NCBI GenBank assembly: GCA_004297645.1
Contig: SCUG01000066.1
Span: forward strand, 1-7,481
Direction: 5' to 3'
Length of the DNA stretch: 7,481 nt
DNA from: Saprospiraceae bacterium
GTDB lineage: Bacteria; Bacteroidota; Bacteroidia; Chitinophagales; Saprospiraceae
Positions within the stretch are counted from its first letter, which is position 1. Each line of letters begins with the position of its first letter. Below the pieces are notes generated by a model. That model made no database searches and was not told where the DNA came from. It saw only the letters and a list, made by a program, of their open reading frames with translations. Below, piece after piece: positions 1 through 6,766 of the stretch. A program made the translations under genes and the position numbers.

Positions 1-219
1 AACGTGCGCAAAATAAGATGTGTGTTTTTTTTGAGGCTGTATCATAAGTCATCGCTAAAAAATTGTGACCAAATTCTTCAACACAGAGGCACAGAAACAC
101 AGAGTTCAGTTTGGTTCTCTGTGCCTCCGTGTCTCTGTGTTGAAATAAAAATTGTCAAGCTAATTCCAGCGTTGACTTAAGATACAGTCTCAAAAAGAAC
201 ATCTTATTTCGAACACGTT
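1..219. mobile_element. MITE-like element with long imperfect terminal inverted repeats
   Basis: The first and last bases of this stretch are inverted copies: AACGTG at 1-6 against CACGTT at 214-219. The match runs on through AAATAAGATGT, TTTTGAG, CTGTATC, TAAGTCA and CGCT, so roughly 55 bp at each end match with a short length difference in a T run. Inside sits a second inverted repeat (77-104 against 117-144). No protein is encoded. Long terminal repeats without a transposase fit a non-autonomous miniature element moved in trans. The left boundary is the window edge, so the repeats could extend further and no target-site duplication can be checked. The inverted-repeat structure is seen directly; calling it mobile is inference. 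Confidence 0.7.
77..144. repeat. Central CACAGAG-type hairpin of the MITE-like element
   Basis: Two 28-nt arms (77-104 and 117-144) pair at 24 of 28 positions around a 12-nt loop. Each arm is built on the purine-rich unit ACACAGAG/GCACAGA. To my knowledge, repeats of the 'cacagaggcacagag' kind occur between genes in many unrelated bacteria, so this part may be an older repeat captured inside the larger element. All four mismatches lie in the middle of the arms, and the outer 12 pairs are perfect. Confidence 0.75.
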
Positions 220-257
220 ACTAAGTGACTATTTTTTCAACGAACTCTCATCAAAAA

Positions 258-370
258 TTTGTATCCCCTCAAAAAATGCTGGTATTTCGAGCGGCAGGGT
301 TTTGAACCCTGCCGCTCGAAAAGACTGCGTAATTTTGGAAAGCGCCCATTAATTTATGAGAGGATACAAA
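258..370. repeat. Second nested inverted-repeat element
   Basis: The outer arms TTTGTATCCCCTC (258-270) and GAGAGGATACAAA (358-370) are inverted copies with one mismatch in 13. Between them lies a strong hairpin at 285-321. The plan, terminal inverted repeats around a central perfect hairpin with no coding sequence, repeats that of the element at 1-219, but the sequences differ. It may be a second miniature element or a composite of repeats. Together with the element to its left it fills most of the 438 bases without a gene. Confidence 0.5.
285..321. repeat. Perfect 17-bp hairpin with 3-nt loop
   Basis: TTTCGAGCGGCAGGGTT at 285-301 pairs perfectly with 305-321 around the loop TTG. The stem is GC-rich in its core. 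It lies about 118 nt past the stop of the minus-strand permease gene, so it could end or stabilise that transcript. On the minus strand no T run follows the stem directly: a T-rich tract appears only about 10 nt further on (271-276 on the plus strand are A). It therefore reads better as a dispersed palindromic repeat than as a classical intrinsic terminator. Confidence 0.7.
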
Positions 371-438
371 AGATTGGCAATTTTTCACTCGAAACCCAAA
401 ATCCAAACAAGCTCTTAGTAAAAATCCCGGAGTGTAGC

Positions 439-2223
439 TCACCAGCCTATCCCATACAACACGCAAACCATAGCCACCACCAGCACTAACAATCCCAAAT
501 TCAGCGGGATGCCCACCCGCATGTAATCGGTGAATTTATACCCACCAGGGCCATATACCATCAAGTTGGTTTGGTAGCCGATGGGGGTGGAAAAATCGAG
601 GCTGGCAGCAAAGGCAACCGTCATGGCAAAAGCAGCGGGGCTGGCACCGAACACATGGGCCGTGGCAATAGCTATGGGATAGGCAATGGTGGCAGCAGCA
701 GCGTTGGAAATCATTTGGGTCAGGATATTGGCCAACAAATAGATGCCCACCAAGGCCCCCACCACCCCAAATTGACCGAACCATTCGTTCATGGATACGC
801 CAAAAACATCCGCCATCCCTGAGTTTTTGATGGCTTTGCCTAAGCCGATGGACAATGCCAGCACCACGATGAGGTCCATGTCTAAGGAGCGTTGGATTTG
901 CCGCAGGCTCGTCACTTTGAGCAAGTAATAAAACCCGCTCAGCCATAAACAAAGTACGAACAGGTTGGCCAGGCCAAAAGAATTCAAGAGCAGGATGGAA
1001 ATGAAACCCCCACCTACTGCCCAGGACTTCCATCCGCCAATTTTCCGCTCCGATGGGGCTTTGGAAATGACATAAAAATCAGTGGTCTCTTTGTACTTTT
1101 TCAAAGCCTCTTCATCGGCCAGTACCATGAGCACGTCACCTGGGTTTATCAAGGTGTTGTCAACCGAAGTAATAATATCTTCATCTTGCCGGTGTATGGC
1201 CACTATCGCACCCCCATAAACGCTCCTAAACCTGGATTCGGCAATGGTCTTGCGGGCCAGGGAAGAATTGTAGGACACCACTACTTCCACCAAATCCAAG
1301 CCCTTCGCCATATCGTATTCTTTGACTTGGGGGATAAAAAGCCCGGCATTCCCCGCCAACAAGCCATTGATGGCTTCGGTGCTCCCTTTTAGCAACAAGT
1401 GCTCGTTGGCGAATAATTTTTCAGAAGGCACTCCGGCATCTACCTTTCTACCTTTTGTCAAAATGTCCATGACCAAAACATGTCGCAGGAAGTTTTCCGA
1501 AGCCTCCCCGATGGTCAGCCCTGCCAAGGGCGAGTTTCCCCCAATGATCACCTCCACTAAGAATTTTTTGCTATCGTCTTTCACTACTTGCAAGGGGTCC
1601 TTGTTGTCCGGCAAAGTCCGGTTTCCGATGGATACCATGTAGAGCCAAACCAGCAACATGACAGGTATGCCAATGGGCGCAAAAGCAAACAGGGAAAATG
1701 GTTTCAACCCATCGCCAGCCATCAGCCCGATGACGATTAAATTGGTCGAAGTGCCTATCACAGTGATCATCCCCCCCGCTATGGTGGCGTAAGACAGGGG
1801 GATGAGGAGTTTGGAGGGAGAAACGTTGTGCCGTTTGCCCCAGTTGTAAACATAGGGTATCAGCATGGCCACCAAAGGTGTGTTGTTCATAAAAGCCGAG
1901 GCAGAACCCACCGTGAGCATCAATTGGCTGAGGAAGGTCTTGTACGTTTTGGAACGGCTGAACAGCCTGTCGAAGACGAAAGGAATGATGGTGGTCTGGT
2001 TGATGACGTTGCCAATGACCAACAGCAGGACTACCGTGGTGATTTGTGAATTGGCAAAACCGCTGATCATTTCTTCCGGCGATAAAATGCCCACGGAAGT
2101 CAATGCCAGCATGGCCAGAAAAAACAGCATGGAGGGCCGCCCTATTCCCCGGATAAGCCCGGCGACCAATAGCAACAAGACAATAGCAACTATCCATTGT
2201 TGGATTACTTCTGGCAAAGGCAT
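439..2223 (-). CDS. SLC13/DASS-family anion permease with two TrkA-C-like domains
   Basis: A 594-residue inner-membrane transporter, complete from ATG to TGA and of normal length for SLC13-type permeases with a cytoplasmic RCK_C insert. Membrane segments fill roughly residues 10-200 and 400-594, as two inverted repeats. The first carries an NNT motif (113-115) and GTSTNL (157-162); the second carries SNAAAA (506-511) and TPIGYQTNLMVYGPGGY (546-562), the family signature near the C-terminus. These two pairs form the sodium and substrate sites in known DASS proteins. Residues about 215-390 are a soluble stretch that reads as two successive TrkA-C domains (VEVIIGGNSPLAGLTIGE, then VEVVVSYNSSLARKTIAES), which probably sense a ligand. 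The likely substrate is sulfate or a dicarboxylate carried with sodium; the sequence alone does not decide. No neighbour is in an operon with it. I found no good TAnnTTTG box upstream. Confidence 0.93.
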   Translation of the reverse strand: MPLPEVIQQWIVAIVLLLLVAGLIRGIGRPSMLFFLAMLALTSVGILSPEEMISGFANSQITTVVLLLVIGNVINQTTIIPFVFDRLFSRSKTYKTFLSQLMLTVGSASAFMNNTPLVAMLIPYVYNWGKRHNVSPSKLLIPLSYATIAGGMITVIGTSTNLIVIGLMAGDGLKPFSLFAFAPIGIPVMLLVWLYMVSIGNRTLPDNKDPLQVVKDDSKKFLVEVIIGGNSPLAGLTIGEASENFLRHVLVMDILTKGRKVDAGVPSEKLFANEHLLLKGSTEAINGLLAGNAGLFIPQVKEYDMAKGLDLVEVVVSYNSSLARKTIAESRFRSVYGGAIVAIHRQDEDIITSVDNTLINPGDVLMVLADEEALKKYKETTDFYVISKAPSERKIGGWKSWAVGGGFISILLLNSFGLANLFVLCLWLSGFYYLLKVTSLRQIQRSLDMDLIVVLALSIGLGKAIKNSGMADVFGVSMNEWFGQFGVVGALVGIYLLANILTQMISNAAAATIAYPIAIATAHVFGASPAAFAMTVAFAASLDFSTPIGYQTNLMVYGPGGYKFTDYMRVGIPLNLGLLVLVVAMVCVLYGIGW

Positions 2224-2267
2224 TTTGCTTTTTTCACAAAGAAAGGAAAAAACTGCCCCTTGATAGG

Positions 2268-2294
2268 CTTTCCAGGTTTTAAAAACCCGGAAAG
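2268..2294. repeat. 27-nt near-perfect palindrome in the divergent intergenic region
   Basis: CTTTCC-A-GGTTTT-A-AAAACC-C-GGAAAG reads almost identically on both strands, with a single A/C mismatch and a central A. It lies 45 nt upstream of the permease start. It could be an operator for a dimeric regulator of the permease gene, a hairpin in the permease leader, or a dispersed palindromic repeat of the kind common in Bacteroidota. A second, weaker stem (ACCGG at 2330-2334 with CCGGT at 2344-2348) follows to its right. Confidence 0.55.
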
Positions 2295-2416
2295 TCTCGA
2301 TGCTCTGGCTTTGCCATCTTCAGGTTACCACCGGAAATCGCAGCCGGTATCGTACTATTAAGAGCGGCGCCGGTCTTCCTCCTTTTTCCGGCTGATGCAA
2401 AGTCATATTTCTGCAA

Positions 2417-2424
2417 TACCTTTG
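2417..2424 (+). promoter_or_regulatory. Bacteroidota -7 promoter box for the propeller gene
   Basis: TACCTTTG matches the Bacteroidota sigma-A -7 consensus TAnnTTTG exactly and lies 73 nt before the ATG at 2498. There is no clean TTTG -33 box at the usual 19-21 nt spacing (2393-2396 reads TGAT), so the promoter may be weak or activator-dependent. Transcription would start around 2429-2431, giving a leader of about 67 nt. Confidence 0.55.
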
Positions 2425-2425
2425 C

Positions 2426-2480
2426 GAAGCAAAACGCTTACGCAAGCGTACCGCTTTTGAGTTTGTTTGCGTTTTGCTTC
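2426..2480 (+). promoter_or_regulatory. Leader with two mutually exclusive hairpins
   Basis: GAAGCAAAACGC (2426-2437) is the exact reverse complement of GCGTTTTGCTTC (2469-2480), a perfect 12-bp stem. A second stem, ACGCTT (2434-2439) with AAGCGT (2444-2449) around the loop ACGC, shares bases 2434-2437 with the first, so only one can form at a time. The long stem ends 17 nt before the start codon. If transcription begins near 2430, the first few bases of the 5' arm are not in the RNA. Such a switchable fold could tune translation, or the pair may simply be a small palindromic repeat. Confidence 0.45.
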
Positions 2481-2497
2481 ACATCAATTAACTTCCA

Positions 2498-5047
2498 ATG
2501 AAAATACCAGTACTTCTCCTTGCCTTCTTCCTCATCCCCAATTTCCTGATTTCCCAACCCACCAATTTCCAATCCCGCGGCATCGGCGGCGGCGGAGCGC
2601 TGTTCAGCCCGGCCATCAACCCGGACAACGGGAATGAAATGTACTTCGCCAGCGACCTCGGCGGGCTGTACCACACCGCCAGCGGCGGGCAGAGCTACGA
2701 CGTGGTGCATTTCACCGAAGCTGTCACCGGCCCTTACGGCAAGGTTTGTTTTTCTCAAAACGGCATCCGTTTCACCTTGCTTTACGACGAGGAAAATTTC
2801 GACTACCGCCCCGCCAAAAGCACCGGCGGCGGCACGACCTGGAACTTCCTGCCCGGCGACGCTGAACCCTGGGAAGACAAACTTTTCATCTTCGCCGATT
2901 TCAACAACCCCAACCGGGTCATTTGGACGGACTACAACCACCTCTTTTTTTCTAACGACGGCGGACAGACCGGGGCGCTGAAAATGACGGCTGCCAATTC
3001 CGGCACGGGCATCCTGCTGACCGGCGTTTTTTTTGACGGCAACGACATCTGGCTCGGCACCAACGAAGGGGTGATGGTCTCGCACAACGGCGGGGCTTCT
3101 TTCGCCAATGCCAATTTTACTGGCATCCCGGCAGGGGAGGTCATCATCGGATTTGGGGCAGCCAAGCAGGGCGGCACCCGGCGCTTTTTCGCCCTCACCG
3201 GCGACATCAACAACGTCTGGGCTACCAACATGGGCTACAATTATTGGGAAACCATCCGGGGCGTTTATTCGATGGACAATGCCTCCGGGGCCTGGGCGCC
3301 AAAGATGGGCGGCATCAACATTTCACAGGACTTCGCAGTCTATTTGGCAATGGCTGAGAACGACATCAGCACCTGCTACATCGCCGGAAGCACGCCCAAC
3401 GAGGAGGCCATCGTGATGAAAACTGCCGACGGCGGCAACTCCTGGCAGCACGTCTATTTGCGCAGCAACAACCAAAATATCTTCACCGGCTACCAGGGTG
3501 CAGGCGGCGACTTCGGCTACTCCTGGGGCGGCAATGCGCTCGGCTTCGCCGTGAACCCGCTGAACGCTCAGCAGGCCGTGATGACCGACTACGGCTTCAT
3601 CCACCAAACCACCGACGGCGGCACGAGCTGGCACCAAGCCTACCTCGACCCCGCCGATGAAAACCCCGCCGGGGCGCCCACGCCAAAAAAGAAATTCTAC
3701 CACGGCACCGGCATGGAACAGACCACCTGCTGGCAGGTTTATTGGTTCGATGAAAACACGATGTTCGGCAGCTTCACCGACATCAGAGGCGTGCGCTCCA
3801 CCGACAATGGCGTATCGTGGAGCTTCGACTACACGGGGCACGACCAAAACACGATGTACCGCATTGCGAAGCACAACACCCTGCCGCTATGGTTCGCCGC
3901 CACCTCCTCTGTCCATGATATTTACCAAACGACTTACGTGACCGACGCCCGCCTGCAACCTTCCTACAAAGCCGGGAAAGTGCTGTATTCTAATGACAAA
4001 GGAAAAACCTGGCTCACCATGCGGGACTTCGGCAACCCCGTCGTCTGGGTGACTGCCGGCCCCTCGAACAGCGAGCGCCTCTACGCCAGCGTCATCTCCA
4101 CCGACCCCGCCACAGGCGGTGTCTGGCGCGCCGACGGCATCTCCAACCCGGCCACCGCCACCTGGACGAAGCTGCCCAACCCGCCCGCCAACAACGGCCG
4201 CATTTTCAACATCCATGCGCTGAACGACGGCACGTTGGTGACTACCTGGAGCGCCCGCAAGTCCAACTCCGGCAGCGTGTTCAGCGATTCGAGCGGCGTC
4301 TTCGTCAGCACCGATGGCGGCTTGAACTGGGAGCGGCGCAACCACCCGGACATGGATTTTTGGACAAAAGATTTGGTCATTGACCCCTCTGATGCTTCGC
4401 AAAACACTTGGTACGTCTGTGTCTGGAGCGGCTGGGGCGGCCCCGCCAACGACCTCGGCGCCCTCTTCCGCACCACCGACCGCGGGCTTACCTGGTCGCA
4501 ATTGACGGACGACTACCAATTCCTCCGCGTCAGTTCCGTCACCATTGACCCGAACGACGCGCAAACCATGTACCTGACGACCGAAGGCCAGGGGCTTTGG
4601 GTGACGCACAATAAAAGTGCCGCCCATCCTTCCTGGACGCTGGTGGACAGCTACCCTTTTCACCATCCGGAGCGGGTGTTTTTTAATCCGAATGACTCCA
4701 AGGAAATGTGGGTCGCCAGCTTCGGCAACGGGATGAGGGTTGGCAATACCGGCGGGCCAAATGCCGTGAAGGATGAAAAACTGCCCGCCCTGCAACTCCG
4801 CCTATTGGGCAACCCTGCCGGGGAGCATCTGGATTTGGAGGTTACCGCAGAACGGCCGGGTAAAGCATCTCTGGTTTTGTTCGACGGGCAAGGCAGGGTG
4901 GTGAGGGATTTCGGCAAAAAACATTTGGCCGGGGGGACGGAGCGCCTGAGCCTGCCGGTGGGCGGCCTGGCGGCCGGGGTTTATTTTTTGAAAATGGAAA
5001 TGGAGGAGGGGGGAAGCGCGGTGAAAGTGGTGGTGGGTAAAGGGTAG
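2498..5047 (+). CDS. Secreted Asp-box (BNR) beta-propeller protein with T9SS type A sorting domain
   Basis: An 849-residue exported protein. Residues 1-19 form a signal peptide (MKIPVLLLAFFLIPNFLIS, cut before or near Q20). The body contains Asp-box motifs S/T-x-D-x-G-x-T/S-W: clear ones at 309-316, 371-378, 434-441, 498-505, 604-611 and 659-666, with degenerate copies near 108, 152 and 195. Their spacing of about 55-110 residues fits one or two 6-8-bladed propellers like those of GH74 xyloglucanases, sialidases and sortilin/VPS10-like proteins. Residues about 766-849 look like a Por secretion/T9SS type A sorting domain (LRLLGNPAGEHLDLEV ... VLFDGQGRVV ... LPVGGLAAGVYFLKM ... AVKVVVGKG), which would send it across the outer membrane to the surface or medium. 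The length and the GH74-like start (FQSRGIGGGGALFSPAINPD) suggest a GH74-related polysaccharide enzyme, but catalytic residues cannot be assigned by eye, so activity is inference. ATG chosen because the signal peptide begins there. Confidence 0.9.
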   Translation: MKIPVLLLAFFLIPNFLISQPTNFQSRGIGGGGALFSPAINPDNGNEMYFASDLGGLYHTASGGQSYDVVHFTEAVTGPYGKVCFSQNGIRFTLLYDEENFDYRPAKSTGGGTTWNFLPGDAEPWEDKLFIFADFNNPNRVIWTDYNHLFFSNDGGQTGALKMTAANSGTGILLTGVFFDGNDIWLGTNEGVMVSHNGGASFANANFTGIPAGEVIIGFGAAKQGGTRRFFALTGDINNVWATNMGYNYWETIRGVYSMDNASGAWAPKMGGINISQDFAVYLAMAENDISTCYIAGSTPNEEAIVMKTADGGNSWQHVYLRSNNQNIFTGYQGAGGDFGYSWGGNALGFAVNPLNAQQAVMTDYGFIHQTTDGGTSWHQAYLDPADENPAGAPTPKKKFYHGTGMEQTTCWQVYWFDENTMFGSFTDIRGVRSTDNGVSWSFDYTGHDQNTMYRIAKHNTLPLWFAATSSVHDIYQTTYVTDARLQPSYKAGKVLYSNDKGKTWLTMRDFGNPVVWVTAGPSNSERLYASVISTDPATGGVWRADGISNPATATWTKLPNPPANNGRIFNIHALNDGTLVTTWSARKSNSGSVFSDSSGVFVSTDGGLNWERRNHPDMDFWTKDLVIDPSDASQNTWYVCVWSGWGGPANDLGALFRTTDRGLTWSQLTDDYQFLRVSSVTIDPNDAQTMYLTTEGQGLWVTHNKSAAHPSWTLVDSYPFHHPERVFFNPNDSKEMWVASFGNGMRVGNTGGPNAVKDEKLPALQLRLLGNPAGEHLDLEVTAERPGKASLVLFDGQGRVVRDFGKKHLAGGTERLSLPVGGLAAGVYFLKMEMEEGGSAVKVVVGKG

Positions 5048-5066
5048 GTACAACCCCGTGGGGCAA

Positions 5067-5144
5067 TTTTCCAATAAAAGGAAAAGGCTAATGGGTCAAA
5101 TGGGTTGAGAAATATTGCCAAGTGACCGGGTGACTTTGAGTCAC
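5067..5144. repeat. Short hairpins and GTGAC repeats between propeller and ATPase genes
   Basis: TTTTCC (5067-5072) and GGAAAA (5080-5085) can form a weak stem 20 nt after the propeller stop codon, but no T run follows, so it is a poor terminator. Further on, GTGACT (5130-5135) and AGTCAC (5139-5144) form a perfect 6-bp stem with loop TTG. GTGAC occurs at 5122-5126 and 5130-5134, and its complement GTCAC at 5140-5144. No promoter box of the TAnnTTTG type is seen in the gap. Confidence 0.35.
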
Positions 5145-5165
5145 AAGCTATCTTGATGCTTCAAA

Positions 5166-6647
5166 TTGGGTTACCCGCTTCAGCGAGGGCTGGCTGCCCA
5201 CGTCAGGCATGCGGCGCTTGCGGGCAGGTGGGCGCAGCAGCCATTCGATGCGGACTATTTGGAAACGCCGGTCCTGCCTGAAAATGCAACCCTTTTCCGC
5301 CAGGAGCCATTCAAGCCGCACGAAGGATGGTCAGCCTCCCTCCAAACCCTCCGTGAAACCCTCCTCGCCTACCAGCACGAAACCAACGCCAACCAAAAGT
5401 TAGACAACTTAGAAATCTTCGCCGGAGCCTTGCGCAGCTTCAAGCAGCAAAACTTAGCCGCTTCGCCCGTCTGGAACCACTACTACTTTGCCGCCCTCGA
5501 AAAATGGGAAAAAGAAACGGAGGAGCGGCTGGCAATCCTGCGAGCCGACGTCACGCCCATCGTGCGCAACCCCTACCACTCTGGCGACGCCCTGCACCCG
5601 GACAAGAACCGCCGGGTGTTCCTGGGTCGGGAAGACCTGCGTGACCAGCTCATCCACGCCATCCGCTCCGCCGGGCAGATGCCGATGTTCCTGTTTCAGG
5701 GGCAGCGGCGGGTGGGCAAAACGAGCCTGCTCAACTTCCTGCCGGAAATCCTCGGCGAAGGTTTCCGGGTCGGACGCTTCGACCTGCAAGGGGCGGACGA
5801 CTTCCCCGACGTGCCCGGCTGGCTCGCCGCCATCCGCCGCAAGACAGCCGCCGCCTTCCACCTTGAATCCCAGCAGGAAGTTGCCAATGTGGTTCCCCCT
5901 TCAGAGGGGCAAGGGACAGGGGCTTGGCTTTCCGCCTGGCAGGACTTGGAAAACTGGCTCTTGAAGCTGCCCGCAGGCAAGCGCCTCGTACTCGCCTTCG
6001 ACGAGTACGAGAGCCTCCACCTTTCCGCCTTCCGCTTCGACCCGATTCAGGCGGAGCGGCTGCTGGGAGCCATGCGCAGCTTTTCGCAGCGGCATAACCA
6101 GGTGGTGTTCCTGTTCGCCGGGGCGAGCTATTTCTTTGAATTGACCGAGCCGGACTGGGGAAAGTTTTTCGTGCAGTCCGTCACCCTTCCGGTGGACTAC
6201 CTCTCCGAAGCAGACACGCTGAGGCTCGTCACCAGCCCGGCGCCCGGCTTCCCGATTGTTTACGGGGAGGGAGTGCCCGCAAAAATCTACGCCCTGACGC
6301 AGGGGCACCCGGCACTCTCGCAGCTCATCTGCCGGGAATTGGTGGAGCTTGCCAACGAAACAAAGCGGAAGGAACTGAACGGCGAGGATTTGGCGCTGGT
6401 GCTCCGCAAGAAAGTGATGCTCGAAGACACCCACCCGCTCAACCGCTTCTGGAACGAGTTCTGCGCCGAGCCTGCCATGAAGGAGGCGGTGCGGGCAATC
6501 GTGCGCCGCCAGCCCGTGTCCGACCAGGAGTGCCTGAAAAGGCTGCTCCGCCACCGCTTCGTGGTGCAGGGCGAGGGCGGCTACCGGCTTCGGGCGCCGA
6601 TTTTCGAGGAATGGGTGGAGAAGTTCGATTTGGCGTTTCAGGCATAA
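5166..6647 (+). CDS. AAA+/STAND-like ATPase, probably truncated at its 5' end
   Basis: Up to 493 residues, read from TTG at 5166; the frame is closed by TGA at 5154-5156 and contains no ATG until residue 172, inside the ATPase domain. Domain order: a helical N-terminal stretch (about 45-130); the entry motif VRNPYHSGDAL ... VFLGRED (133-157); Walker A GQRRVGKTS (179-187); Walker B RLVLAFDEYESL (273-284, with D279 and E280); a sensor-like strand VVFLFAGASYFF (313-324); a lid with ALTQGHPALSQLICREL (376-392); and a winged-helix-like end (about 426-490). This matches 'NPY.G.. FVGRE' ATPases in which the NTPase follows a larger sensor or effector region, so the missing part was probably upstream. 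Residues 1-21 come from repeat-like DNA, and 243-251 (VPPSEGQGT) also come from repeat-like DNA with a palindrome. It may be a working fragment or a fading gene. Role: likely nucleotide-driven signalling or switching; partner unknown. Confidence 0.8.
   Translation: MGYPLQRGLAAHVRHAALAGRWAQQPFDADYLETPVLPENATLFRQEPFKPHEGWSASLQTLRETLLAYQHETNANQKLDNLEIFAGALRSFKQQNLAASPVWNHYYFAALEKWEKETEERLAILRADVTPIVRNPYHSGDALHPDKNRRVFLGREDLRDQLIHAIRSAGQMPMFLFQGQRRVGKTSLLNFLPEILGEGFRVGRFDLQGADDFPDVPGWLAAIRRKTAAAFHLESQQEVANVVPPSEGQGTGAWLSAWQDLENWLLKLPAGKRLVLAFDEYESLHLSAFRFDPIQAERLLGAMRSFSQRHNQVVFLFAGASYFFELTEPDWGKFFVQSVTLPVDYLSEADTLRLVTSPAPGFPIVYGEGVPAKIYALTQGHPALSQLICRELVELANETKRKELNGEDLALVLRKKVMLEDTHPLNRFWNEFCAEPAMKEAVRAIVRRQPVSDQECLKRLLRHRFVVQGEGGYRLRAPIFEEWVEKFDLAFQA
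5168..5227 (+). repeat. Repeat-like segment forming the ATPase 5' end
   Basis: GGGTTACCCGCTTCAGCGAG and the following CTGCCC (5194-5199) ... GGGCAG (5222-5227) make a GC-rich stretch with 6-bp inverted ends around GGCATGCGGCGC. Translated, it gives a low-complexity start (GYPLQRGLAAHVRHAALAGR) unlike the helical domain that follows. It reads like a dispersed intergenic repeat joined to an already truncated gene. Copies elsewhere in the genome cannot be checked here. Confidence 0.4.
5893..5924 (+). repeat. Palindromic repeat inside the ATPase reading frame
   Basis: CCCCT (5896-5900) and AGGGG (5905-5909) form a perfect stem around TCAG, followed by GGGACAGGGGC. Strings of the type 'cccccttcag(a)gggg...aggggg' are familiar as dispersed intergenic repeats in Bacteroidota. 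Here the frame stays open and yields VPPSEGQGTG between Walker A and Walker B, in the loop after FHLESQQEVA. This fits an in-frame insertion into a surface loop. Confidence 0.4.
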
Positions 6648-6763
6648 CCCGTTTTCGCAAACCTGCGAGTTGCAGCTGTCAAGGCGGGCCTACCCCCTTT
6701 GGCTTTGGTCAAATAGTTGGGAAACAGATGTTCAATCATCCCGAAATCAAATGTTGGTAGCAT
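6638..6763 (-). pseudogene. Possible IS5/IS4-type transposase N-terminal remnant
   Basis: A minus-strand frame of 41 residues runs from ATG (6763) to TGA (6638-6640) and overlaps the last codons of the ATPase. It begins MLPTFDFGMIEHLFPNYLT and continues KAKGGRPALT. The pattern of hydrophobic residues, 'LFPNYL' and then 'KGGRP' resembles the N-terminus of IS5-group DDE transposases, where a GRP motif precedes the first helix-turn-helix. After that it becomes unlike a transposase and stops, with no catalytic part. It could also be a chance frame. The surrounding 6648-6766 interval holds nothing else I can name. Confidence 0.27.
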
Positions 6764-6766
6764 GTC

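Noticed and set aside
77..144. Possible CRISPR repeat pair
   Set aside because: The two copies are inverted, only two exist and the gap is 12 nt, so this is a hairpin and not an array.
285..321. Intrinsic terminator of the permease gene
   Set aside because: The stem is strong, but no T run follows it directly on either strand; kept as a repeat with only possible terminator activity.
259..489. 76-residue plus-strand frame
   Set aside because: It reads through the 17-bp palindrome and into the permease 3' end, with no protein-like features.
1571..2197. 208-residue minus-strand frame in another phase of the permease gene
   Set aside because: It is rich in His, Gln, Arg and Cys with no recognisable motif, and overlaps the strongly supported permease frame.
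3887..4795. 302-residue open frame on the minus strand
   Set aside because: It lies wholly antisense to the propeller gene, shows no domain, and is rich in Gly, Val, Ala and Arg, as expected for a shadow of GC-rich codons.
5048..5072. CCCC-GT-GGGG hairpin as terminator after the propeller gene
   Set aside because: A 4-bp stem with a 2-nt loop is not sterically plausible, and the following AATTTT is too short and weak.
5901..6554. 217-residue minus-strand frame
   Set aside because: Antisense to the ATPase, whose Walker A and B motifs identify the real frame.
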